64,000 nt of DNA from contig NC_052354.1 in NCBI RefSeq assembly GCF_009727055.1, positions 4,417,303-4,481,302 on the forward strand, in the 5' to 3' direction. Numbering within the stretch: the stretch's first letter is position 1; each line of letters begins with the position of its first letter. Source of the stretch: Benincasa hispida (lineage: Eukaryota; Streptophyta; Magnoliopsida; Cucurbitales; Cucurbitaceae). The notes beneath the pieces were generated by a model. It was not told the DNA's origin, ran no database searches, and saw only the letters and a program-made list of their open reading frames with translations. Below are positions 34,001 to 43,203 of this stretch, piece by piece. The position numbers and the translations under genes are program-made.

Positions 34001-37000
34001 CCCTTCTTAAAAATGCAAACATGTACTCACACTTAAGAAGAATCTAATATCTCTAGAGATGTTGGACTCAATTGGGTGTGAGTATCATGGATTTGGAGGC
34101 AAGTTTGAAGTAAAGAAAGATGACAGAATAGTTTTTATTGGAGTGAAGACTAATAGTCTTTACTTAAACAAGGATGTTAAAAAATATCAGTCAACCCTAA
34201 TAATTACTAAATTTACACTCTCAGAAGGGGATCTTTGGCATAGAAGACTATATTACATAAGTTGTAAAGGCCTAAAGATCCCATCTGATCAAGGGCTGCT
34301 AGCTAAAGGCTTGTGAAAATGGCATAATTGGTAAGGCTATCGGGCAATCATTTCTAATTTATAATGAGCAAAAATGATGACAAAGAAGAATCTATCTCTA
34401 AAATAAGTAAATATGAGGTGAAATATCTATCTAAAACTAGTAAACTTAATGCTGAAACTCCTAGCACTAGTGAATCATTGTCTGTTGAAATAGAATCTTT
34501 AGAAATTGAGGAAGGCACTGAACATTCTCAACAATAAGAAGACTTAACAAATTATTTCTTAACTAGAGACACGGAAAAAGAATAATAAAACAACCATCCC
34601 GATATGGTGTAACAGACTTTGTAAATGTAGCTACAGGAGCTATGGTTAGCCTAAATGAGTCTGAACCTATAAATTTTAATGATGTTGTGAGTGATTCTAA
34701 TGCAAGAAATTGGATTGATGCTGTGAATGAGAAAATGAATTCACTAATAATAAACAAAACTTGGGATTTAGTCTCACTTTGAAAAGGAGCTAAAGTAATA
34801 TCTTGTAAATGGTTATATAAATTAAAAGAATGCATTCTAGGGTTTCAACTACCTAGGCTTAAGGCAAGACTAGTAGTCAAAGATTTTACACAGAAGGAAG
34901 ACATTGACTATAATGAATTTTTCTCCTTGGTTGTAAAACATACTACCATCAGAATGTTACTGTCCTTAATTATATAAAACAACTATGAACTAGATCAATC
35001 AGATGTTAAGACAACTTTCCTACATGGAGAGTTGGATGAAACCCTTTACATAAGACAGTCCCAAGGCTATAAAAAGAAAGGGAAAGAGAACATGGTTTTT
35101 CTTCTTCAGAAGTCCATATATGAACTAAAACAATCCCCAAGATGTTGGTATAGAGAGTTTGATGAGTTTATGATGAGAATTAATTTCAAAAGAAGTTCAT
35201 ATGATAATTGTGCATACATAAACACAACAACCTATACTCTACTGTGTTCTTGTTACTCTATGTGGATGATATGCTTGTAGCAAGCAAATCTAAAGAAGAT
35301 CTAAGAAAACTAAAAGAATCACTAAACTATCAATTCGATATGAAAGATCTTGGTGAATCTAAAAGGATTATGGGGATGGAAATCCTTAGAGATAGAGATC
35401 AAAGGACTTTATGCATAAGTCAATATGACTATAACATTAAGATCCCAAAGAGATTCAAAATGTTTGAAGCTAAACCTTTCAATATCCCTTTAGCTCCCTT
35501 TAGCTCAACATTTCAAGCTATCTAGTAAAAATTCTCCTAATGGAGATGATGAAGATCGCCTGAACTATATGTCATAGATACCATATTCTCAAGTGGTTGA
35601 CAATTTAATGTATCTGATGATCTCAATTAGGCTTGACCTATCTTATACAACTAGTTTGGTAAGTAGGTACGTGGTTAAATCCTATGATCATGTTATAAAC
35701 TCAATTCATTTTTGTAAATAAACTAAAATATATATACTATGTAATGTGTTATAGATTATATAATATTACACAATGATAATTATACAATTCTTATGTTGAT
35801 AAATAAATTAGTAATATTTTGTTGCCAACTATTATTTAGTGAATAACTACTAGGGGTGTATATAAAGGTACCCAAAACTTATCCAACTGAATGAAACAAT
35901 TGGAAAACTGACCAACTGTTCGACATACTTATATTAGTTTTATTTTTATTTTTTAAAAAATATACATATCTAGCCTAGATTCCAAACCTACTCCAAGATT
36001 CATTTAAGTTAAAAAAAGGTTGAAAACTATGTTAAACTAATAGTATACTTCATTCATTAATCTTTCATTTTCATTCAACTTGGTTTTGATATGAAAAAAA
36101 AAAATCGACAAAACTAACCGACTGGCGGTCAGATGGCACACCATATTTTTTGGTCGGTTTTTTATGTCGGTTTTCTCCCAAAATCTACATTGACCGACCA
36201 ATATACGTATAAATTACAACTAGTGAGTAATAATAATTGCTTAAATTAGAATTTAGTTTATGAATCGTCTACTAAATACATATATAAAAATATGAGATAT
36301 AACCTATTGTCATTAAATCCATTCATTTCGAATTCTCTAATAGACCCTAAATAATAATGAGTGGAACTTATTTTATAACAGAGGTTTGAGAAATTGAAGG
36401 TTATCGATGCGAGTGATTCACACAATTTGGTGGAGACACCAAACTTAAGTCAAGTTCCGAACCTAGAAAGATTGGTTCTATGTGATTGTACAAGATTGCG
36501 TACAATTGACAATTCGATTATCAGCCTGAATCGTCTAGTTTTATTGGACCTCAAACGCTGTATTAGCCTCAAAACATTTACATTGATGGGAAGATTGAGG
36601 AGTCGCACAGTTATAGAACTTGATGGCTCAGGTCTCGAGGGTCGCCCGATATTGGAAGGTATATGTATTTGTAAAACTTTCATTCTTTTTGTTGCATCGA
36701 TATCATATTTTATCCTTGGTTTGGTTCATTCAATTCCCTAAGTTCACATTTTTATAATCCATGAAATTTGTTTTTGATTTCTCGTGTGTTTGGTTTAACA
36801 TTTCAATGGTTTGATTTTAAAACTAAGTTATTTTTTTTAAAAAAATTGAAATGTTGACAACCTTTTAAAATGTATTTTAAACAATTTTATTTAAAGAATA
36901 TAAATAAAAATTACTTTCTTGATAAACTTTTTTTTTTCTCTAGTCAATTCAAACTTTCTTTTACGTGCTCTATTTAACATATAGATTCTTTCCATTTTTT

Positions 37001-39847
37001 TTTCTTTTTATAATAGCACTCAATTGTATGTTCAAAAGTGTAAAATATATTACTTTTCTTATTTGCGCTCCCAATCACTAAATTTTTTAAAACTAGTCAT
37101 ATATATATATATAGACGTACTCTATAGATACAGATACACATACGTATGAATGTATGCATGCATGTATATATGTAGACAAGAAGATTGATGATACTTTAAA
37201 AAGTTAAAGACTTTATTTGGTAACCATTTTATTTTGGGTTTTTTATTTTTGAAAATTAAGTATATTTTCTCTCTATTTCTAAGGATGATTTGCATCTTTT
37301 TAAGTACAATTGTTGAATTCTTAGACATATTCCAAAAATAAATGAAGAAATTTGGAGTTGAAAGTTGTGTCTACGTGCTTAATTTTAAAAAACAAAAACT
37401 TAAAAACTAAGGCCCCATTTGATGACCATTTGGTTTTTGTTTTTGTTTTTGAAAATTAAGCTTATTTCATCCACATTTCTTACAATAATTTGCATCTTTC
37501 TTAAGTACAATAGTTAAATTATTTGTCAACTTCCAAAATCAAAAGAAACTTTTTGAAAGTTACTATTTTTAGTTCTCAAAATTTGTCTTGGCTTTTAAAA
37601 CCATTGATGAAAAGTAGATAACAAAGAAAGAAATTTAGAGATAGAAATAGTATCCATAAACTTAATTTTAAAAGACAAAAACAAAAAACAAAATACAAAC
37701 GGGGCCTAAATCGTTATAAAACGGGTATAAGGTTTTTTTTATTTCACTTGTGTTGTTTTTCTCTTAATGATCATAAACTTTCCCAACGTTTTCACGTAAT
37801 ATTGTTGATCCTAATTAAAGTTTATGGATACACAGTTTCAAATATAAAGTAATCAAGTCCAAAATATTAGTAAATATAGTGCAATCCAAAAGATTTTGTA
37901 AATATAATAAAATTTAGATCTAGTTCTTGGTGTTTATTAGTGATAAACTATATCAAGTATTGGGTTCTATAAGTAATAGAGTCATCACTAATTAAAGTCC
38001 ATTAGGAATAGAGTTTGCTATATTTATAATTATTTAAAATATTGTTCTAAATTTAATTATTAATCCCGAAAGTATCATCCATTAGAATAGATTATATTAT
38101 TTGGTTTTTGTAACGGTAATAAACTTCTGTTTTAAATATCATTATAAGCAGCTAGTACAAGACAGAAGCCCCAATCCCGGAGCCTCACTTCCCAATCTCG
38201 AAGTGCTTTTTCCCGTGTAAGTTCTTACTTACTCCTTGTTCATTATGAATGATACGAACAAAGGGATGGTTGCAAATATAGCAATAAAACTTAAATTATT
38301 AATAGATATAGCATAATTTAAAAAATTACAAATATAACAAAATTTATATAGTCTATCAATGATAGACTACATCGTTTGTAGAAGTCTATCAACAATAGAC
38401 CTTATAATTGATAGATTTTGCTATATTTACAATTTTTAAAAATGTTGTTAATTATTTATTACCACTAAAAATGATATCCATTACAATTACCCTTACAAAA
38501 ACCTAACTTATAATGAAAAGTAAAAATGATTCTTTCTTTTGTGTTTGGTTTCAATCAGTAAAACTTTTAATCTCAACTTGAGCTTAGTTTGTTTTAAAAT
38601 ATTATAATTTTACTTTTTCTGCATTTCAAAATGTTATACTCTTTTTTACTAATATTAGTGCAAAGCCTACTAAGATTTCGAATAGGTTTGCACCATTTAA
38701 CATTTATTTATATTATTTGTTGATACTGAAATTCGGATAGGAAGAAAGCGAACATTACTTTCATATGACAGCAATAGTGAATTTGTTTAAGTGGAGAAAA
38801 AACATAGCTTGAAAAAAAAAATATACACACTAATGTAACACTATCACACATACTCTGATGCTTAAGCCAAAGAATGAAAAATTTTTGGAAGCATATAGAA
38901 TTTGAGAGTGGAATTCCAACTACCTCACAAGGAGTTAATGATGATGTGAGTTTATAGGAGAATTCACCTTGAGTTCATCTTAGAATTATGATACAAGTTT
39001 TTCCTAATCTAAACAATTTTGGATTAAATTTGATTAGGGCAATAATTACTTGTTATTGGATTTAAATGACCCATGTCCACTTTTGGACTTATTTTTCTGA
39101 TTTTCTTTTCTTGGTATTTGGCCTATTTTGTCATACCTAAATTTACCCATAGCAATACCCCGATTCATATGGTTTATGTTTTGGGTCATTATGAGCTAGA
39201 CATATAGGGAGTCTAATTTGAGAGCATAATTTCTCTAATTTGTGTTGCTAGCTTCATATAGAGTTTATAGAACTGTTGAGAAAAAAATCACTTTATCTAC
39301 CTTCAAAGTTGAAGAACACAATTCTCTTACAATCTTCTAAAATAACTAAATTTCCTTGCAAAACTTCCAACTAAAGAAGGAAAGAATGACATAATTGTCA
39401 TCATACAAAGGATTATTCATCAAAATTCTCATGATTTTATCCTTTTTTTTTACGACAACTACGGAATGGGAATTAAACCTTTGACTTCTAGAGATGAAAG
39501 TCATGTCAATACCGTTGAATCAAACTCATTTTGACATGATTTTAGCCTATTATTCCAGCTCAAGTTAGCTCTCAAATTAATGAGTTACTGATATCATTAT
39601 AGGTTTCACTTATAGAGTATTGGTTTGATTATTGTGTACTCGTGATCTTGGTAAAATATCTGTTGTAGCAGTTATAAAGATAATAGTTTTGGATACCAGA
39701 AATATAAATATAATTATCTTCTTTCCTTAGGTAATATTCTTGGAAGAAAACCTTAAGGAAGACCAAAATTATTATATGCAAATCAAAGTTTATTATCATT
39801 CTAACTCTTTTTGTTATTTTAATATTGCAGGTGAAGCAGTTATTTAG
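27112..39847 (+). CDS. TIR-NB-LRR (TNL) immune receptor, truncated LRR, five inferred exons
   Basis: Intracellular immune receptor of the TNL class: pathogen effector recognition activates the TIR NADase and cell death signalling. Inferred exons are 27112-27572 (TIR), 28593-29697 (NB-ARC), 29864-30142, 36382-36658 and 39831-39847. All introns are GT-AG and all joins keep frame, giving about 712 residues. Domains: TIR 3-150, NB-ARC about 170-500 (P-loop 213-220, kinase-2 around 295, GHPLAL near 383, RNBS-D 437-444, MHD-like 487-489), then an LRR linker and one or two LRRs. TNLs usually exceed 900 residues, so most of the LRR array is missing. Start choice: MKSFDTF at 27112 places TIR at the N-terminus as in the family; an in-frame ATG at 27028 would add 28 residues. 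Intron 3 (6.2 kb) contains a dead Copia element. It may be a short receptor, a decoy/regulatory allele, or a decaying gene; the last exon is the least certain. Confidence 0.75.
27878..27993 (-). mobile_element. tRNA-derived SINE copy 2, in TNL intron 1
   Basis: The minus strand has A-box-like GAGCTTAACTCAATTGG and B-box-like CAGAGGTTTGTTTC, then trails into an A-rich tail (T-rich on plus at 27871-27891). Same arrangement as the copies at 24631 and 39443. Confidence 0.55.
28011..28040. repeat. Homopolymer T30 in TNL intron 1
   Basis: An uninterrupted run of 30 T residues lies 18 bp beyond the SINE head. Length is prone to sequencing error. Confidence 0.9.
28593..29697 (+). CDS. TNL exon 2: NB-ARC domain
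   Basis: The exon starts after TTGGTCCCATGCAG and ends at CAC before GTAAGT. Motifs in order: P-loop GMGGIGKS, kinase-2 VLIVLDGVN (the second acidic residue of LDD is Gly), RNBS-B SRIIITTRN, RNBS-C-like YNVEPLDYKSSFSLFWKHAFG (shortened), GHPLAL (for GLPLAL), RNBS-D FLDLACFF (TNL type), and YIHNLIQAMG where most TNLs have MHDL. The open frame covers all 368 codons without a lesion, showing that the gene has not been long without constraint. The domain acts as an ADP/ATP switch. Confidence 0.93.
29864..30142 (+). CDS. TNL exon 3: NB-LRR linker
   Basis: It begins after TTTTTTGACAG with GVKYIKGVVLDKREKQ, continues LFKEMTSLKLLEIDNVKL and ends LFELLLPRARTSHLWNGVK before GTTAGT. KGVVLD, LRSLNWHGYPSNSLP and the LxLLLP(x)S(x)LWxG pattern are the standard first LRR-region exon of TNLs. 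It is 93 codons in phase 0. Confidence 0.9.
30395..31055. repeat. T/C-rich low-complexity tract in TNL intron 3
   Basis: About 650 bp of the plus strand is built from TTTTCTTT, TTTTATTTT and CTTCC words with very little G. It loosely repeats units like TCTTTCTTCGG(T)TTTTGCTT at about 40-80 bp spacing. Reading frames across it, rich in Phe and Leu, are compositional artefacts. Confidence 0.9.
31200..32165. repeat. TATCA(N)TGATAG palindromic minisatellite
   Basis: Dozens of near-palindromic words such as CTATCATTGATAG, TATCAGTGATAG and CTATCACTGATAGC are spaced irregularly (about 15-60 bp) over 1 kb. The densest part is 32060-32155. Sporadic copies occur outside the array (31210, 38340-38420, 41240). 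Confidence 0.85.
32560..32910 (+). repeat. Probable 5' LTR (R/U5 part) of intronic Copia element
   Basis: GTGGATGTAGGCATTGTATA, CTCTAAATCCCTGTGTG and the terminal ...CATAACA lie directly before a primer-binding site, as in Tnt1-like elements. The left LTR boundary could not be fixed. Confidence 0.5.
32913..32924 (+). other. Primer-binding site of intronic Copia element
   Basis: TGGTATCAGAGC, exact complement of the initiator tRNA-Met 3' end, just after the LTR end ATCATAACA. Confidence 0.9.
32998..33700 (+). pseudogene. Intronic Copia gag
   Basis: Plus-strand gag of the Tnt1-like type: KAKINAIFGQHKSLKAI, then after a frame break MIMIEAIDKETTYEIWAKLD, MDSNKSLSDNLSKLKKL, then YNFCHKMGHIKKVC. 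The last is a CX2CX4HX4C zinc knuckle whose first cysteine is Tyr (a TGC-to-TAC change would do it). Stops (for example after LALEK-type sequence near 33040 and at 33520) show it is dead. Confidence 0.8.
33748..34345 (+). pseudogene. Intronic Copia protease and pre-integrase
   Basis: QNWVLDSECTFHMTP is the retropepsin motif with the essential DSG changed to DSE. It is followed by YMGNDNTYEIVGIGYVSLKF and, after a frame change at about 34050, MLDSIGCEYHGFGGKFEV and the pre-integrase LWHRRLYYISCKGL. The integrase catalytic core is deleted right after this (about 34350). Confidence 0.8.
34346..35693 (+). pseudogene. Intronic Copia reverse transcriptase and start of RNase H
   Basis: Plus-strand pieces: acidic linker (EIEEGTEHSQQ), VSDSNARNWIDAVNEKMNSL, SCKWLYKLKE, LKARLVVKDFTQKEDIDYNEF, DVKTTFLHGELDETLYI, LLQKSIYELKQSPRCW. 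After a one-base frame change at about 35235 come VFLLLYVDDMLVASKSKEDL and YDYNIKIPKRF. YVDD itself is intact. A stop follows and a short VVDNLMYLM remnant runs to 35693, after which the element ends without RNase H or a 3' LTR. Same transcriptional strand as the TNL. Confidence 0.8.
35850..36215. repeat. Possible hAT-type MITE
   Basis: It starts CTAGGGGTGTATATA (hAT-like TAGGGGTG head) and contains ACCGACTGGCGGTC, TTTGGTCGGTTTTT and TGACCGACCA. The right end is unclear and no matching target duplication was found. Confidence 0.35.
36382..36658 (+). CDS. TNL exon 4: LRR
   Basis: After TTTTATAACAG the frame reads RFEKLKVIDASDSHNLVETP, NLSQVPNLERLVLCDCTRL, IDNSIISLNRLVLLDLKRC, SLKTF. This is classical TNL LRR wording (LKVIDLSxSxNLxxTPDF, PNLExLxLxxC, LxxLxxLxLxxC). 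It ends in ILEG with the donor GTATAT after G, phase 1. The exon resembles the short LRR exon that precedes the large LRR exon in other TNLs; no such large exon is found downstream. Confidence 0.88.
37207..37407 (-). mobile_element. Partial copy of the Tourist-like MITE
   Basis: TTTGGTAACCATTTTATTTT, GAAAATTAAGTATATTTTCTC and GATTTGCATCTTTTTAAGTAC match the left part of the MITE starting at 37411. It then jumps to the other end (GTGCTTAATTTTAAAAAACA). It directly abuts the complete copy. Confidence 0.6.
37411..37706 (-). mobile_element. Tourist-like (PIF/Harbinger-type) MITE copy 2
   Basis: This 296-bp element has TIRs GGCCCCATTTGATGACCATT and (reverse) GGCCCCGTTTGTATTTTG, with TAA on both sides (37408-37410, 37707-37709). 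Its interior is the reverse complement of the copy at 25806-26114. Confidence 0.85.
37710..39442. other. TNL 3' region, mostly featureless
   Basis: AT-rich sequence of the inferred last intron. It has a few TATCAATGATAG words at 38340-38420 and no LRR coding sequence in any frame. Confidence 0.5.
39443..39535 (-). mobile_element. tRNA-derived SINE copy 3
   Basis: The minus strand has A-box-like GAGTTTGATTCAACGGTATT, B-box-like AAAGGTTTAATTCCC and an A tail (T run at 39443-39451 on plus). Same layout as the copies at 24631 and 27878. Confidence 0.45.
39831..39847 (+). CDS. Possible terminal mini-exon of TNL
   Basis: After a good acceptor (TTTTAATATTGCAG) the phase-1 frame from exon 4 reads Gly-Glu-Ala-Val-Ile then TAG. 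The acceptor is well formed, but the coding part is only 17 bases and the in-frame stop could be chance. Read-through into intron 4 is the alternative end. Confidence 0.35.
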
Positions 39848-40739
39848 ACGACGTAAGTTATAAAGTTTCTACGAAAAATATGATATTTTTTTAGTTCAAC
39901 GATGTACAAATGGATTGTCATTAGTTAAGTTTTACTCTTATTGACTATTGTAATAGATTTTTGTGAGTAGTTATCTTATGTCCCAGTGTTTGGGGTATAG
40001 AGTTGAATTTATATGTCTGCGGTATCTGGTACAATTTTTTGAACTCTAAATAAAATTCTTTTATGATTAATATTTTTTTAAACTTTTTTATCCAACATAT
40101 CCATTTTCGTTTGAATTAAATATAGATTGCAATTCTTTCCTTCTAATTTTTACCACTTTTCATTCTTTCTTTTGTTCTTCTTTTGGGTAATGAACAACAA
40201 TTAACCCATTACATTTCTTACAGACATAAGGTTAAATAAAATAAGGAACCAAATAGAAATCAAAACTTTTGATTCCTAATTTTTCTTCACGAATTTCATC
40301 ATTAACATCATCTTCTTTTTTTTTTCTTTTCTTGTTATTGCTCGATATTTTTACTTTGTCATGATTTTTTTAATTGAATCTCCCTCATCATCTTAGTAGC
40401 CAATGGAATGTCATCACATTTATTCAACAATTTCACTTTCAATTCCTTCAAATCTGGAGGATTATCTGAGAACAAATCTACATTTTTTACTCGTTCTTGC
40501 TAGGAAAAAAATCTTCATTTTATGGTTTTTTTCTAGTTATATGGTATATGCTTAACTATATACATACTTTTTCAAATATTCTTAACACTCATTTGATATA
40601 TGAATAGAATTAAAATGTATAAATATTGCACTTAATGTAAACAAAATACTATTATTTATGTAATTGACAATCCTACAACATACATTAACAATCATCAGTT
40701 TTATAATAGTCGGAATTAGTTATCAAAATTGATTTTCAA

Positions 40740-41260
40740 AGATGATTTGCTGAAGTTTCTAGTCGGAGGTCGTTGTCGAAGCATGAAAGGTGGTATTGGA
40801 GTTGGTCGTCGGAGGTAGTTTTTGTAGCTTGAAGTTGGTCGTGCGAAAGGTTGTCGTCGAAGTTGATCATCAAAGATGATTTTCGCCAGAGCTTTGTAGT
40901 CGGATGTGGTTGTTAGAGTCCAAAGTTGGTCGCATAAAGGTGGTATTGTAGTTGGTTGCCCGAATTTGTCATTGGAGATGGTTGTCGAAACTTGAAGTTG
41001 GTAGTTGGAGTTACTCGCTTGTGGGTCGTCATCGAATGTCATTTTTTTCAAAGTTAATAGTAGGAGGTGTTTGCCGGAGCTGGTCATCGGAGTTTGTTGT
41101 CGGAGGTAGTTGCTAAAGCCTGAAATTGGTCATTGGAGTTGGTCGCACACAACTAGTTGTTGGAGCTGGTCGTGGGAGTTGTCATCAGAGGTGGTTGTCA
41201 GAGCTCGGAGGTTCCCGGAGTATGACAACGATAGTCACTGATAGTGGCCAATAGGTGGAG
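40740..41260. repeat. Degenerate GTTGGTCGTCGGAG repeats
   Basis: Words such as GAGTTGGTCGTCGGAGG, GAAGTTGGTCGTGCG, GTTGGTCGCATAAAGG, GGAGCTGGTCATCGGAG and GGAGCTGGTCGTGGGAG recur at irregular 15-40 bp spacing. A minus-strand reading frame of 123 codons here is a by-product of the repeat. Confidence 0.7.
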
Positions 41261-41353
41261 CCGTTGAAAATATTGAAAGAAGGGAAAGTTGGGGTCGGTT
41301 GGTAAAATATACCAACTCAAATCAACCAACATTTAAAGTTGGTGGACCAAGCA

Positions 41354-41380
41354 TTGAGTTAGTATATTATACCAACTCAA
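41354..41380. repeat. Near-perfect palindrome
   Basis: 27 bp with 13-bp arms (TTGAGTTAGTATA / TATACCAACTCAA, one mismatch). Related words at 41299-41319 and 41653-41684 suggest a small foldback element. Confidence 0.6.
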
Positions 41381-41703
41381 TTAAACTCATGTTGGTGAGC
41401 CAAACACCTCATTGGTGTTATTGTATCGATGATTAAGTATCCAAAAGTTTAACTTATCCCAAATATGTGGAACCAAATACTTGAGAGGAGCAAATTCTTT
41501 GTACATACTTTCTATATGTTTTCCTTTATTTATTTTCAAGATAAATTTCTATGGCTTGGTTGTTTTTGGTTTTCTGCTTTTTAAGAATTGAAACGAAAAA
41601 CATCTTCGATAACATTTTTTTTATTTTATTTATTTTATCTGGTCATCAACTTGAGTTAGATTGAGTTGATAAATTACCAACTCAATGTATTTTCCAACAA
41701 CAT

Positions 41704-42181
41704 TGTAGCACCCTAGTTTAGAAGGGGCATATAGATCACATTCAAATGAGAGAGATCTTGAAAATATGAAAGTATGGTTAAGAAGGTTACTTTACTACAA
41801 ATATCAATAAAGTGCACCATCTGTTTCAGTGGCTCAATCATATGAACTCCAAAGCTATGCATGCTTAGCTTGAAGCAATTTCAGTTGGGTGACCTCTTAG
41901 AACTTTTCGCATGAAGCAACTGAGTGAAGACAAAACATGTTGAAAGGACCCCATGTAAATTTATGGGATAGGTTTCACTGTTGGAAATAGTTCAAGTCAA
42001 GCAAGAATGATGTTGTTAAATTTCAAGGGATGCAAGAGAATGTCAGGGTCATCAGGTGTAGAATCCTAATTCAGATACTGAGCCTTAAGGCATTATAGTT
42101 TGTATTAGAGTGAAACATCTCCCACTAAGATGTGGCTTTCGTGGACGAACCAAGCATAAGCTGGTCGGCCTATAATACCCG
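41704..42181. repeat. Unclassified repeat interrupted by Copia A
   Basis: The start TGTAGCACCCTAGTTTAGAA and the block ATCACATTCAAATGAGAGAGATCTTG to ATATGAAAGTATG are repeated, diverged, at 56351-56435 directly right of element A. A similar start TATAATACCCGAGTTT lies at 42170-42186 against A's left end. A TTTGTATTAGAGTGA word at 42103-42117 resembles a primer-binding site, so an LTR-like or TRIM-like element is possible. Confidence 0.4.
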
Positions 42182-43203
42182 AGTTTTGAAGGATCCCAAA
42201 TTGAAGGGAACCATGAGTGAAAGCAAGATTGCCTAATTCCAATTTCTCATTGAATGTAGTTTTTACAGTAAATAAAGAACAAGATATGCATTTATATAAA
42301 TGGCTTCCTGGGTATTCTCAAGCAAAGAACCCAGGAGTGGTGGACTTTGACTATTCTAGAATGAAGGAAATTGATTTGAGTAGGGAGGAGGAAGAGTTTA
42401 GAATGTTTACCAACAATTCAAAACTCACAGAATTATTTCTATCTTTCTCACAGTGTGCGTGTAACCAAGAAGGAGACTCTCTCCTCTCTTTCTAAAGCAA
42501 AAAATACAGCAACCACCCACTTACTTAGGTGGAGAAAAGAAAGGGAGGGAGTCTTATTTTAAATTAAAATAACATTTGATATATATATATATATATCTTT
42601 TATCTCTCATATAACATTTAATATAAATAAAATTTATATTAAATTTAACAATTGTGAATCCAATTCATATAATTAATATTTGAATCATATTCAAATATGT
42701 ATTTCCTCTCATTAAAATTATAATGTATCAAATACATTATAGTAATTATATCACATATAATTAAAATAACTTAATTATATCATATATAATTAAATCCCTC
42801 TATTAATTTGAAGAATTCAAATTAATCCAAATGCTGATTCTCATTTAATCCTATTGAGCTACTAAGGGGACCTTATGAACCTGTAGCTTGAAGTTCCAAC
42901 GGTACATGAATAATTAATCAAACTTATTAATTAAATTATTCACCATCTGTTAACTGTCGGATACTCCACTAAAGACCGACAACTGCACTTTTTGCACTAC
43001 ATATATATTTCTATGTCCATTGGATATAACCAATCAAAAGTATGATGACACTTCACAAATTGCTCGTAAGTACAATTAGGAGAAGATTACCGTTTTACCC
43101 CTTTAGTTACATCTAACTCCTTAAGTACCACTAATCCCTCTAATGAATAATGGATCATAGTCTAACTATGACTAAACTTCTCTTGGGTCAGAAGATGGTG
43201 TGG

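Larger units (their letters stand above)
30143..36381 (+). other. TNL intron 3, 6.2 kb, filled with repeats
   Basis: The GT at 30143 and the AG ending at 36381 (TTTTATAACAG) join exons 3 and 4 in frame. Corresponding introns of TNL genes are usually a few hundred bases, so most of this length is inserted: a T/C-rich tract (30395-31055), a TATCA/TGATA minisatellite (31200-32165), a dead Copia element (about 32560-35693) and a GGTCGG-containing repeat (35850-36215). Confidence 0.75.

Noticed and set aside
40716..41087. Minus-strand frame of 123 codons, Pro/Thr-rich
   Set aside because: It reads through a degenerate G/T repeat and has no domain or sensible context.
42217..42495. Plus-strand frame of 92 codons
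   Set aside because: It lies antisense within the LTR of element A and its counterpart in the other LTR is disrupted.
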